In this document: piece after piece, positions 17,597 to 26,113 of the stretch
How positions within the stretch are numbered: the stretch's first letter is position 1
Layout: every line of letters begins with the position of its first letter
Source: Marinoscillum sp965229915
GTDB lineage: Bacteria; Bacteroidota; Bacteroidia; Cytophagales; Cyclobacteriaceae
Assembly (NCBI RefSeq): GCF_965229915.1
Contig: NZ_CBDDJZ010000001.1
Span: 4,402,001-4,466,000, forward strand
Reading direction: 5' to 3'
DNA length: 64,000 bases
Made by a program: the position numbers and the translations under genes
The notes under the pieces: model-generated
The model's input: the letters and a program-made list of their open reading frames with translations, nothing else
Databases searched by the model: none
Told to the model about the DNA's origin: nothing

Positions 17597-19989
17597 TGAA
17601 TCTGAAAATGAAATACTTCTTTTATCAAATTGTACTGGGTGCCCTAATGGTAGCTTGCGCAGCGCCAACCCAAGATGAGTCCTATCGAGATTTGAATCAA
17701 AATGGGCAAATGGATATTTACGAAGATATCAATGCATCTCTGGAAGAACGTGCTGCTGATGCCGTCTCTAAAATGACTTTAGAGGAGAAAGTAGGATTGG
17801 TTGTCGGTATGGGAATGAACCTTCCAGGACCGGACATGCCTATCGGTCAAACAAAGGAAAAGGTACCTGGAGCGGCAGGTAGTACATTCGCAATTGAGTC
17901 ACTGGGCATCCCGTCCATTGTACTTGCTGACGGGCCTGCGGGATTGCGTATTTCTCCAATGCGGGATTCTGTAGATCAGACTTTTTATTGTACTGCATTT
18001 CCAATCGAGACCTTGATCGCTAGCTCGTGGGATGTGGATCTGGCCAGGTCTATCGGTCAGGCAATGGGCAGTGAAGTGAAAGACTATGGTGTGGATGTAT
18101 TGCTTGCTCCCGCTCAGAACATCCACCGGAATCCACTCGCCGGAAGGAATTTTGAGTATTTGTCAGAAGATCCACTCTTGAGTGGTAAGATGGCGGCAGC
18201 TCTGGTCAATGGAGTAGAATCTAATGGAGTTGGTACTTCAGTAAAGCATTTTGCAGCTAACAACCAGGAGACTAATAGAATGCTGGTGAACACTATAGTA
18301 AGTGAAAGGGCTCTGCGTGAAATCTATTTACGTGGATTTGAAATCACAGTGAAGGAATCCCAGCCCTGGACAGTGATGAGCGCTTACAATAAGCTGAACG
18401 GGACGTATGCCTCTCAAAACAAAGATTTATTGACAACTATACTTCGTGATGATTGGGGTTTTGAAGGATTGGTGGTTACTGACTGGTTTGCAGGAAACGA
18501 CGCCCCAGCTCAGATGGCAGCAGGTAATGATCTAATCATGCCAGGTCGTCCTGATCAAAGTGCGGCCATAATGGAGGCAGTCGCCAATGGTAGTTTAGCT
18601 GAATCAGTGTTGGATGCCAACGTAGCTCGCATATTGAAGATAGTATTTCAATCTCCCGCATTTGCAGGATATGCTTACTCTGATAGACCCGACTTGAAAC
18701 GCAATGCAGAGATAGCTCGTAAGGCCGCTGCTGAAGGGATAGTTTTATTGAAAAATGACCAGGTACTGCCTGTTAGCGGACCACAGTCAGTGGCTGCTTT
18801 TGGAGTTGGTTCTTATGAGTTTATCGCCGGAGGAACTGGTAGTGGAGATGTGAATGAAGCCTACACCGTATCATTGGTTCAGGGTTTGGAGAATGCTTCT
18901 TACACAGTGGATGAAGAGTTAAAGCAAACTTATGAGAGTTATATCGCTGATGAGAAAGAAAAGCAACCAGAAAAACAGTTTTTCTTCGAACTATTGCCAC
19001 CAATAGCGGAGAAGCCACTGACGAAAGCGGAAGTTGTGGCTAAAGCTAGGACTAGTGACATTGCCTTCATTACCCTCGGTAGAAACTCCGGAGAATTCCA
19101 AGATCGCCAGTTGGCCGGAGACTTTTACCTGACACAAGCGGAGCAAGACATGATTACCAGAGTAAGTGATGCGTTTCATGCAGAGGGCAAAAAAGTGGTG
19201 ATGATGCTTAATGTGGGAAATGTCATGGAAACGGCTAGTTGGAAAGATAAAGTAGATGCGATTGTGTTGGCATGGCAGGGCGGTCAGGAAGCAGGTAATG
19301 CTTTGACAGATGTCTTGATTGGCAAAGTGAACCCTTCAGGTAAACTGCCTACCACATTTCCAATTGCATATGAAGATGTGAAAAGCGCTGAGAACTTTCC
19401 TGGTAAGAATCTACCTGATGCAGAAGAGGTGAAAATGGGCCCAATTTCCATGGGGTTCCCATCAGAGGTAATCTACGAGGAAGGTATCTATGTAGGGTAT
19501 CGCTACTTCAATACTTTTGATGTGGCTACTTCTTATCCTTTTGGTTATGGTATGTCTTACACTACCTATGATTACTCCAGCGCTAGTTTGAGCTCTGAGA
19601 CTTTTGATGAGTCCATCGATGTTTCCGTCACTGTGACCAATTCTGGCAACACGGCAGGTAAAGAAGTGGTTCAGGTCTATCTAAGTGCCCCAGGAGAGTC
19701 TATGGACAAACCATCCATGGAGCTAAAGGCATTTGATAAGACCTGGTTGTTGCAAGCTGGATCTAGTGAAAAGCTGACTTTGAGTTTGAGCGGTAAGGAT
19801 TTGGCTTCTTTTGATACGGACAGATCTGCCTGGGTGGTAGAACCAGGTACTTATCAAGTCTCAATTGGTGCATCTAGTGAAGATATCCGTGAAGTGCTTT
19901 CGTTTGAAGTAGCAGAGGAAATGGTGGTGGAAACTGTCAATAAAGCGCTTGCTCCAGGGAGAGAAATTAACGAGCTTACTTCCAAATAA
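17596..19989 (+). CDS. Glycoside hydrolase family 3 beta-glucosidase-like lipoprotein
   Basis: The product has 797 residues. The signal ends LGALMVAC, a lipobox at Cys21, so the enzyme is probably membrane-anchored. The N-terminal GH3 barrel (about 50-350) has KHFAANNQETNR and the nucleophile Asp296 in GLVVTDWF. The C-terminal GH3 sandwich follows, and the end of the protein is a fibronectin-III-like domain (VSVTVTNSGNTAGKEVVQVY). The enzyme removes terminal beta-linked sugars; exact specificity is not visible. A second ATG at 17608 would leave the signal peptide intact and is a possible start, since the predicted transcription start is near 17587. An esterase gene follows 7 bp later. Confidence 0.92.
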   Translation: MNLKMKYFFYQIVLGALMVACAAPTQDESYRDLNQNGQMDIYEDINASLEERAADAVSKMTLEEKVGLVVGMGMNLPGPDMPIGQTKEKVPGAAGSTFAIESLGIPSIVLADGPAGLRISPMRDSVDQTFYCTAFPIETLIASSWDVDLARSIGQAMGSEVKDYGVDVLLAPAQNIHRNPLAGRNFEYLSEDPLLSGKMAAALVNGVESNGVGTSVKHFAANNQETNRMLVNTIVSERALREIYLRGFEITVKESQPWTVMSAYNKLNGTYASQNKDLLTTILRDDWGFEGLVVTDWFAGNDAPAQMAAGNDLIMPGRPDQSAAIMEAVANGSLAESVLDANVARILKIVFQSPAFAGYAYSDRPDLKRNAEIARKAAAEGIVLLKNDQVLPVSGPQSVAAFGVGSYEFIAGGTGSGDVNEAYTVSLVQGLENASYTVDEELKQTYESYIADEKEKQPEKQFFFELLPPIAEKPLTKAEVVAKARTSDIAFITLGRNSGEFQDRQLAGDFYLTQAEQDMITRVSDAFHAEGKKVVMMLNVGNVMETASWKDKVDAIVLAWQGGQEAGNALTDVLIGKVNPSGKLPTTFPIAYEDVKSAENFPGKNLPDAEEVKMGPISMGFPSEVIYEEGIYVGYRYFNTFDVATSYPFGYGMSYTTYDYSSASLSSETFDESIDVSVTVTNSGNTAGKEVVQVYLSAPGESMDKPSMELKAFDKTWLLQAGSSEKLTLSLSGKDLASFDTDRSAWVVEPGTYQVSIGASSEDIREVLSFEVAEEMVVETVNKALAPGREINELTSK

Positions 19990-19996
19990 TTCGTTT

Positions 19997-21007
19997 ATGA
20001 AAAATTGGTTTTTTGGACTTCTATCATTGATGCTCACTTCGGTCAGCGCGCAGGAATTAAATGACTACTCAGTAGCTGAGAATGTACTGTGGGCAAGTCC
20101 TGATGGTTTTGACCTAACCATGGATATATACACGCCGGATACTGGTCGTGATGCTTACCCGGTACTGGTCATTTTTCATGGTGGTGGCTGGTTGATCAAC
20201 AATAAGTCGATCATGAACGATATGGCCAAATATGCCGTAGAGCATGGTGAATATGTGGTTTGCAACGTTAATTACCGTTTGCTGGTGGATCAAAACAATA
20301 CAGTGACCATGGATCAAATAGTGGAGGATGTATTGGGAGCAGTACTCTGGGTGCAAACCAACATAGGGGCATACAAAGGGGACCCGACAAAGGTTGCGGT
20401 AACCGGAGATAGTGCCGGAGGACATCTTGCTGAGATGGTTTTGATTGGTGGTAGCCAATTGAGTTCAACAGGTTTTGATGAGCAACCCCTCGGGTTTAGA
20501 CCTTCATACCTTCCGGATGGCGTCACTTGTGATCAGCTTATGAAAAGGGGTGGTATCGAAGTGCAGGGAGCGGTGATCAGTTATGGCGCGTTTGACCTAT
20601 ATGCCAGCGCGAAAGGAGGATTTGAAGAACCTTCCAATGTCTTCTGGCAGATGGGGGGAGCTAAGCCCCGAGGCATCTTCGGTGCAGGTAAAAATGTGAC
20701 TAGTCATCCAACACTATATCAACTGGTTAGTCCAATTTACAATGTGCCATTGTCCTACGAGCGCAAACTTCCACCGCAGTTATTCACTGTGGGTAGTAAG
20801 GATAATCTGACTACTCCAGAGCTTGTGAGTGCTTATGTAGAGACTTTGCGAGAAGCAGGTCAGGATGTAACCTATTGGGTGCATGAAGGACGACCACATG
20901 CTTTCATGGATTCTGGTAAGAATGATTTTTTAGGCATCAGTTGGGAGCAGGACGGAGTTCCTGCTATGAAAAAAGTCATGCAATTCTTAGATGAAATTTT
21001 CTATTGA
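19997..21007 (+). CDS. Secreted alpha/beta-hydrolase esterase (carbohydrate-esterase-like)
   Basis: The product has 336 residues from the ATG at 19997, which begins a clean signal peptide ending LTSVSAQ; the longer frame from 19949 overlaps the GH3 gene and is rejected. Hormone-sensitive-lipase-type motifs are present: HGGGW for the oxyanion hole, GDSAGG with the nucleophile Ser, and the acid and base in GSKDNLTTP and HEGRPHAF. Such enzymes beside GH3 genes usually remove acyl groups from plant-type glycans, which is an inference here. It forms an operon with the GH3 gene and ends at the terminator at 21042. Confidence 0.88.
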   Translation: MKNWFFGLLSLMLTSVSAQELNDYSVAENVLWASPDGFDLTMDIYTPDTGRDAYPVLVIFHGGGWLINNKSIMNDMAKYAVEHGEYVVCNVNYRLLVDQNNTVTMDQIVEDVLGAVLWVQTNIGAYKGDPTKVAVTGDSAGGHLAEMVLIGGSQLSSTGFDEQPLGFRPSYLPDGVTCDQLMKRGGIEVQGAVISYGAFDLYASAKGGFEEPSNVFWQMGGAKPRGIFGAGKNVTSHPTLYQLVSPIYNVPLSYERKLPPQLFTVGSKDNLTTPELVSAYVETLREAGQDVTYWVHEGRPHAFMDSGKNDFLGISWEQDGVPAMKKVMQFLDEIFY

Positions 21008-21041
21008 GTTTGGTTAGTATAGATTGTTGTTTAGCAGAAGG

Positions 21042-21071
21042 GGCCTCCATATGGAGGTCTTTTCTTTTTTT
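21042..21071 (+). terminator. Intrinsic terminator of the GH3-esterase operon
   Basis: The self-complementary stem GGCCTCCATATGGAGGTC (21042-21059, with one G-U pair) is followed by a 12-base T-rich run. It lies 34 bp after the esterase stop. Confidence 0.85.
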
Positions 21072-21112
21072 ATGCGATGTATGACTAACTTGCCCGTTCA
21101 ATTTTTTTTAGC

Positions 21113-22234
21113 ATGAAATACCTAATCTCTTTATCACTGTTAGTATTGCTTATGGCCTCATGTAACACTGATCCGCAGCAACATTCTACACTCCAGCTTT
21201 TGATCGGCACTTATACAGGCTCTGGTAGTGAAGGAATCTATCAGGTCTCATTTGAGACATCCACAGGTTCATTGTCCGGTCTTCAGCTGATCGCAAGCAC
21301 CTCCAATCCCTCATATCTGGCCGTTTCCGAGGATGGTAGCAATGTGTATAGTGTTGGTGAAGATGAGAGCGGTACTTTATCGTCGTGGCAGTGGAGTACT
21401 GACGGACAGCTTCAGTTGATCAATCAAGTGTCCTCGTATGGAGTGCATCCGTGTTATATAGATGTCCAGAAGGGTTTGTTGGCAGTGGCTAATTATAGCT
21501 CTGGTAATGGAGGAGTATTTCAGTTGAGTACCAATGGAGGATTGAAGAAGGCCTTTAGTGAGTTCCAGCATCACGGAAGTGGGGCTAACATGGAGCGTCA
21601 GGAATCTCCACATGCACATTTCTCCCAGTTTTCAGCTGATGGTAGATTTCTATACGTAATCGATTTAGGTATTGATCAGGTGCTGGCCTATCCGATGACT
21701 GAGGGTAAGCTAGGTGTGGCTGTCACAGCTTTATCTCTAGAGCCGGGTGATGGTCCAAGACATTTGGAGTTTCATCCCAATAAGAACCAGGTATTTATTG
21801 TCAACGAGCTATCCAATACAGTGGTGTCTGCTGCTGTAGATCCAGTGACTGGTACGTTTTCGGTGATCGACCGGTTGAGTACTCTTCCTGAGGAATTTAC
21901 TGATCATAGTCAGTGTGCCGATATCCATTTGAGCAATGATGGTAAGTTTTTGTATGCCTCCAATCGAGGACATCAAAGTATAGCGATGTATCAAGTCGCC
22001 GATAGTGGAGAACTTGCCTTTCTGGGTACAGAAGCTACTAGAGGAGATTGGCCTAGAAATTTCCTCATTAGTCCTGATGATCAGTTTTTATTGGTTGCCA
22101 ATCAGGAATCAGACAACATCGTGGTGTTCAGCAGAGATAAAGTATCGGGGTTGCTTGAATATACTGGAACCAAGATTGAACTGTCCAAGCCTGTCTGTCT
22201 GAAGGTGATACCCGAAGTTAAACCAGTAGAGTAA
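21113..22234 (+). CDS. Lactonase family seven-bladed propeller lipoprotein (6-phosphogluconolactonase-like)
   Basis: The product has 373 residues. A lipobox LMASC at Cys17 makes it a lipoprotein. The fold is that of the YkgB/Pgl lactonase family, with repeats such as NPSYLAVSEDGSNVYSVGE, GPRHLEFHPNKNQVFIVNE and DWPRNFLISPDDQFLLVANQ. True 6-phosphogluconolactonases of this family are cytoplasmic, so a lipidated member more likely acts on an extracytoplasmic sugar lactone; this is inferred. It follows the GH3-esterase operon after a terminator. Its 3' end overlaps the convergent small gene at 22218 by 17 bases. Confidence 0.87.
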   Translation: MKYLISLSLLVLLMASCNTDPQQHSTLQLLIGTYTGSGSEGIYQVSFETSTGSLSGLQLIASTSNPSYLAVSEDGSNVYSVGEDESGTLSSWQWSTDGQLQLINQVSSYGVHPCYIDVQKGLLAVANYSSGNGGVFQLSTNGGLKKAFSEFQHHGSGANMERQESPHAHFSQFSADGRFLYVIDLGIDQVLAYPMTEGKLGVAVTALSLEPGDGPRHLEFHPNKNQVFIVNELSNTVVSAAVDPVTGTFSVIDRLSTLPEEFTDHSQCADIHLSNDGKFLYASNRGHQSIAMYQVADSGELAFLGTEATRGDWPRNFLISPDDQFLLVANQESDNIVVFSRDKVSGLLEYTGTKIELSKPVCLKVIPEVKPVE

Positions 22235-22502
22235 ATCCGATAAAAGCCAGACTACTTGCCATGAGCAGAATCAAGAGTTTCCATCTTGTGATTCGTTCAT
22301 TGTCAGCAAGCATTTGATTTCTTATACTCATAATCAAATCTGCATTGGCTTCTTTATAGGTAAAGGGTTTTTTGATTTTGGGTCTGGCCAGATAGGCTTC
22401 CAGATCAAAGCTATTGAATGTGCCTGTTTCATTACCAATGAGTAGAGACCTGTTGAGGTTAGTCGTCTTTACCATGTCCCGAAGTATTCCTGAAGCTTTC
22501 AT
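22218..22502 (-). CDS. Small tail-anchored membrane protein of unknown family (paralogue 1)
   Basis: The product has 94 residues with one C-terminal transmembrane helix (about 74-93) and no signal peptide, so the N-terminus should lie in the cytoplasm. I do not recognise the family. It shares a clear pattern with the next gene: G-(I/F)-(L/M)-(R/K)-D-M at residue 5, NRSLL, TGT(F/Y)NSFD, a Y.A(R/K)P unit, and an IR.QM..DN.R stretch before the membrane helix. It overlaps the convergent lactonase gene by 17 bases. Its ATG begins 93 bp after the paralogue's stop. Confidence 0.75.
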   Translation of the reverse strand: MKASGILRDMVKTTNLNRSLLIGNETGTFNSFDLEAYLARPKIKKPFTYKEANADLIMSIRNQMLADNERITRWKLLILLMASSLAFIGFTLLV

Positions 22503-22595
22503 ACTTAAATTAACAGTGAATCGATTAGGATAGATGTGCCCGGAGGACTGAACTTATTCTATTGTGCTACTGATTTTTGTCAATTTCCGAATTGT

Positions 22596-22883
22596 TCAAA
22601 GCATCAGCAAAAGTACTGTTAGTAATCCTGCGACACTTAAAATGGTTGTGAAGAGAACAATCCTTTTTGTTTTGGTTGATCGGTTATTGTCAATCTTCAT
22701 TTGAGCTCTTATGCGCTCTAAGACTTCCGGACTGGCTTTTTTGAAGGAAGGAACCTTTCCAGGCTTAGCTGTGTAGGACTTGGAATCGAAACTATTATAA
22801 GTGCCAGAATCGCCACCTTTTAACAGTGATCGATTTCTTCGACTTGAATCTGCCATGTCTTTCATGAAACCAGCACCCATCAT
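22596..22883 (-). CDS. Small tail-anchored membrane protein of unknown family (paralogue 2)
   Basis: The product has 95 residues from the ATG at 22883, chosen because it aligns residue for residue with the start of the downstream paralogue; a TTG at 22940 would add 19 residues that have no counterpart. The shared motifs are GFMKDM, NRSLLKGG, SGTYNSFD, YTAKPGK and ERIRAQMKIDNNRST. A C-terminal transmembrane helix (about 75-95) follows. No function can be assigned. The pair must come from a tandem duplication. Upstream, 22884-23009 holds no gene. Confidence 0.75.
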   Translation of the reverse strand: MMGAGFMKDMADSSRRNRSLLKGGDSGTYNSFDSKSYTAKPGKVPSFKKASPEVLERIRAQMKIDNNRSTKTKRIVLFTTILSVAGLLTVLLLML

Positions 22884-23009
22884 AGTTTTTATATAATCGT
22901 AAAAGTTGGTTGTCAGGTTGCCAGATGCGCTTCTACTCAATGAAATAGTTCTGTTTCATCAATGATAAATATCATTTGATTCCTTAGTATCCTCGTCCTG
23001 ATTTGCGGT

Positions 23010-23651
23010 ATGGAGAACAAGTTTTATCAAATACCGGAGCACCTGCGCCCAAAAAATGAAGGCACAGATGAGCTTTTCAAGAGCGGTTTGCTGGAGAAGT
23101 TAACTCGTACTCATATTTCGGTGCCTGTCACCATGCATTCAATTATAGTTGGAGTATTTTGTTATTTCTCCTTTCAGCAACTCCCATGGTCGTGGGTGGT
23201 TGGTTTATTTGTAGCAGGGTGGCTCACCTGGACACTAGCCGAATACTGGGTGCACAGATATGTATACCATGTCAAGACTGACAAGAAGTGGCTACTCAAG
23301 ATTCAGCACATGGGTCATGGCATCCATCATCAATATCCCAAGGATCCAACTCGATTAGCTATGCCTCCAGTGCCAGCCTTAATACTACTATCCCTATTTT
23401 TTGGACTTTTTTGGCTGTTGCTTGGAGATTTGGCCATTGCTTTTTTTCCTGGTTTTGTATTTGGCTACCTGCTCTATATCTCCATTCATTATGCGCAGCA
23501 TCGATTCAAAACTCCAAAGTTTGCTCCTTTCAAAAGGTTATGGAAATACCATGCTATGCATCATTACAAGTATCCTGAAGACAAAGCCTTTGGTGTGAGT
23601 ACACTACTGTGGGATGTGATTTTTGGTACTTTGCCCAAAGACCAGAACTAA
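23010..23651 (+). CDS. Sterol desaturase/fatty acid hydroxylase superfamily membrane protein
   Basis: The product has 213 residues with about four transmembrane helices. The eight-histidine di-iron signature is present in the usual order: HRYVYH, HGIHH, HYAQHR and HAMHH. The length and spacing resemble fatty acid 2-hydroxylases. The likely reaction is hydroxylation of a membrane lipid acyl chain, plausible in Cytophagales, whose sulfonolipids and sphingolipids often carry hydroxy fatty acids; the substrate is inferred only. It is followed by a 126-bp gap and then an SDR gene on the same strand. Confidence 0.88.
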   Translation: MENKFYQIPEHLRPKNEGTDELFKSGLLEKLTRTHISVPVTMHSIIVGVFCYFSFQQLPWSWVVGLFVAGWLTWTLAEYWVHRYVYHVKTDKKWLLKIQHMGHGIHHQYPKDPTRLAMPPVPALILLSLFFGLFWLLLGDLAIAFFPGFVFGYLLYISIHYAQHRFKTPKFAPFKRLWKYHAMHHYKYPEDKAFGVSTLLWDVIFGTLPKDQN

Positions 23652-23777
23652 GGCATGAATTGGCGCGACTTAGGTGATTGGTAAAAATACACCTACTATC
23701 AAACTCTTTACCACGGTGTGCGTTGTGCAAGTTGTTATTGATCACAAAATCAAACAATATTGCAAACGAACAGGAAT

Positions 23778-24479
23778 ATGGATAATCTCAAAGGTAAAGT
23801 AGCGATTGTAACAGGAGTGAGTAAAGGCATCGGTCTGGAAGTAGCTAAGCAGCTATTGGAGGCAGGTGTGAAAGTAGCTGGTTGGAGTCGTTCACAACCT
23901 GACTTAGTTCATGATGACTTTTATTTCATAGAAACCAATGTGGCTGATTATGATTCGGTAAATAGTGCCTACAGAGAAACCGCCAATCGGTTTGGAGATG
24001 ACATTCACATACTTGTCAATAATGCCGGATATGGAGTGGCTGGTGCTGTGGATGAATTGGATCTAGAAGATTGGAAAGGGATGTTTGATGTCAACGTGCA
24101 TGGGTTAATGTACTGCACTCGTGCGGTGGTACCTCAGATGAAAAAAATGGATGAGGGCCATATTGTGAACATCAGCTCCATTGCTGGTCTCAACCCTGTC
24201 AAGAATATGTCTGGCTATGCGGCTACCAAGCATGCAGTGACTGGATTTGGTCACTCATTGTTTATGGAATTGCGTGATTGGGGAATCAAAGTCACCAATG
24301 TTTATCCGGGAAGTGTGAAAACTAACTTCTTTGATGATATTGATGGATATGATGCTCATGACAATATGATGCGTCCAGAAGACGTTGCCAAATCGGTAAT
24401 TGATCTTTTGAACACACATCCTAATTATCTTCCTGTAGATTTGGAGATCAGACCACTAAGACCTAAAGGCAAGCAATAA
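23778..24479 (+). CDS. Short-chain dehydrogenase/reductase
   Basis: The product has 233 residues from the ATG at 23778; the frame reaches a TTG at 23760 that adds only six residues. The Rossmann motif TGVSKGIG begins at residue 12, NNAGYG lies near residue 83, and the catalytic Ser plus YAATK is present. These are typical of classical NAD(P)-dependent SDRs. The substrate is not evident. The gene ends 3 bp before gldA and is probably transcribed with the gliding genes. It may act on lipids together with the upstream hydroxylase-like protein, which is a guess from position. Confidence 0.88.
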   Translation: MDNLKGKVAIVTGVSKGIGLEVAKQLLEAGVKVAGWSRSQPDLVHDDFYFIETNVADYDSVNSAYRETANRFGDDIHILVNNAGYGVAGAVDELDLEDWKGMFDVNVHGLMYCTRAVVPQMKKMDEGHIVNISSIAGLNPVKNMSGYAATKHAVTGFGHSLFMELRDWGIKVTNVYPGSVKTNFFDDIDGYDAHDNMMRPEDVAKSVIDLLNTHPNYLPVDLEIRPLRPKGKQ

Positions 24480-24482
24480 TAT

Positions 24483-25391
24483 ATGTCCGTATCGATCCAG
24501 CAGCTAACTAAGGTATTTGGAGAGCAAAAAGCCGTAGATGGCATCTCTTTTGAAGCAGAGCCCGGTAAGATTACCGGGTTTCTCGGACCAAATGGGGCTG
24601 GCAAATCCACTACCATGAAAATGGCCACTGGATACATTAGACCTACTTCGGGCCGGGTAGTTGTGGCAGGACTAGACGTGGAGGAAAACCCGATTCCTGC
24701 CAAGCGGATCACTGGCTATTTACCTGAGCATAACCCGCTGTATCTCGATATGTACATCAGGGAATTTTTAAGATTCATCGCCAGTGCATATGGGTTGAAC
24801 AATTCGAAGAAACGTGTGGAAGAAATGATAGAGCTGGTAGGTCTGGAAAGAGAGCGGTCCAAAAAGCTATCGGCTCTGTCTAAGGGCTATCGTCAGCGTG
24901 TGGGTCTGGCGAAGGCACTTATTCATGATCCGAAGGTGCTTATTTTGGATGAGCCCACTTCTGGGTTAGATCCCAATCAGATTCTGGAGATTCGTCAGGT
25001 TATTAAAGATATCAGTGCTGATAAAACAGTGATTCTGTCTACTCATATCATGCAAGAAGTGGAAGCCATCTGTGATCAGGTAGTGATTATTGATCGGGGC
25101 ACTTTGGTGGCTAATGATGAATTGTCTTCGTTGAAAGCTGGCTTGGGTAATACGACGGGAATTATCATGGAATTTGAGAAGCCTGTGAACAAGGAAGTGT
25201 TTGAAGAGGCCGGATTCGAACTGAAAGATGCGGGTAAGAATTCTTATTTGATAGCCTCAGATCGATCAGACCTACGAGCGGAATTGCTGCGAATAACCTC
25301 GGAGCATGATTTACCGCTTTCGAGTTTAACAAAGGCACAGAATTCCCTCGAAGAGATTTTTCATCGATTAACCCAGGGTAAAGAAGCATGA
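24483..25391 (+). CDS. gldA: Gliding-motility ABC transporter ATP-binding subunit GldA
   Basis: The product has 302 residues. The ATPase has Walker A GPNGAGKST, the signature LSKGYRQRVG, and Walker B VLILDEPTSGLDP. It matches GldA in length and in the long C-terminal extension after the nucleotide-binding domain. With GldF and GldG it forms an ABC transporter needed for gliding and for stable gliding components in Flavobacterium. Its stop overlaps the gldF start by 4 bases. In F. johnsoniae gldA is separate from gldFG as I recall; here the three genes are contiguous. Confidence 0.93.
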   Translation: MSVSIQQLTKVFGEQKAVDGISFEAEPGKITGFLGPNGAGKSTTMKMATGYIRPTSGRVVVAGLDVEENPIPAKRITGYLPEHNPLYLDMYIREFLRFIASAYGLNNSKKRVEEMIELVGLERERSKKLSALSKGYRQRVGLAKALIHDPKVLILDEPTSGLDPNQILEIRQVIKDISADKTVILSTHIMQEVEAICDQVVIIDRGTLVANDELSSLKAGLGNTTGIIMEFEKPVNKEVFEEAGFELKDAGKNSYLIASDRSDLRAELLRITSEHDLPLSSLTKAQNSLEEIFHRLTQGKEA

Positions 25392-26113
25392 TCAGTATTT
25401 TTCTGAAGGAGGTCAACGAGTTTTTAAATTCCCTGATTGCTTATGTGGTAATCGGTGTATTTCTGGTGGGAATCGGCTTGCTAATGTGGGTTTTTCCCGA
25501 TACCAATGTGTTGGACTATGGGTATGCTACTCTCGAACCACTTTTTAGTTTCGGGCCTTATGTATTTATGTTTTTGATCCCAGCGATCACCATGAAGTCT
25601 TTTGCAGAGGAGAAGCGCTCCGGTACCATTGAGTTACTGCAGACGTTGCCTTTCAGAGATTCACAGATCATTCTGGGTAAATTCTTCGCCGGGTTTTTTC
25701 TAGTCTTCTTTTCTGTCTTACCAACACTGATTTACTATTTCTCCATCAGTCGGTTGGGTAATCCTGTCGATAATCTGGATACGCCTGGCATCATTGGGTC
25801 TTATATAGGGTTGGTGCTTCTTGGAGGTGTTTTTACAGCCATTGGCATTTTAGCATCAGCACTTACCGGCAATCAAATCGTCTCTTTTATTCTGGCAGCA
25901 TTTTTATGCTTTTTCTTCTATGCGGGAATCGACTCCATTGCCTCCATTAATGTCTGGTCTGATTGGTCATATTTCATCGCTGAGTTAGGGATTTTAGCAC
26001 ACTATACTTCCATCAGTCGGGGACTACTGGACTTTACAGACCTTGTGTATTTCTTCAGTTTGATCGCTCTTATGTTAATGCTTACACAACTAATAATTGG
26101 ATCACGCAAATGA
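25388..26113 (+). CDS. gldF: Gliding-motility ABC transporter permease GldF
   Basis: The product has 241 residues with six predicted membrane helices. The region MKSFAEEKRSGTIELLQTLPF near residue 60 is the classic ABC-2 permease motif (shown here by its parts FAEEKRSGTIELL). It matches GldF in order and length. Its ATG overlaps the gldA stop and its stop overlaps the gldG start, each by 4 bases, so the three are translationally coupled. Confidence 0.93.
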   Translation: MISIFLKEVNEFLNSLIAYVVIGVFLVGIGLLMWVFPDTNVLDYGYATLEPLFSFGPYVFMFLIPAITMKSFAEEKRSGTIELLQTLPFRDSQIILGKFFAGFFLVFFSVLPTLIYYFSISRLGNPVDNLDTPGIIGSYIGLVLLGGVFTAIGILASALTGNQIVSFILAAFLCFFFYAGIDSIASINVWSDWSYFIAELGILAHYTSISRGLLDFTDLVYFFSLIALMLMLTQLIIGSRK

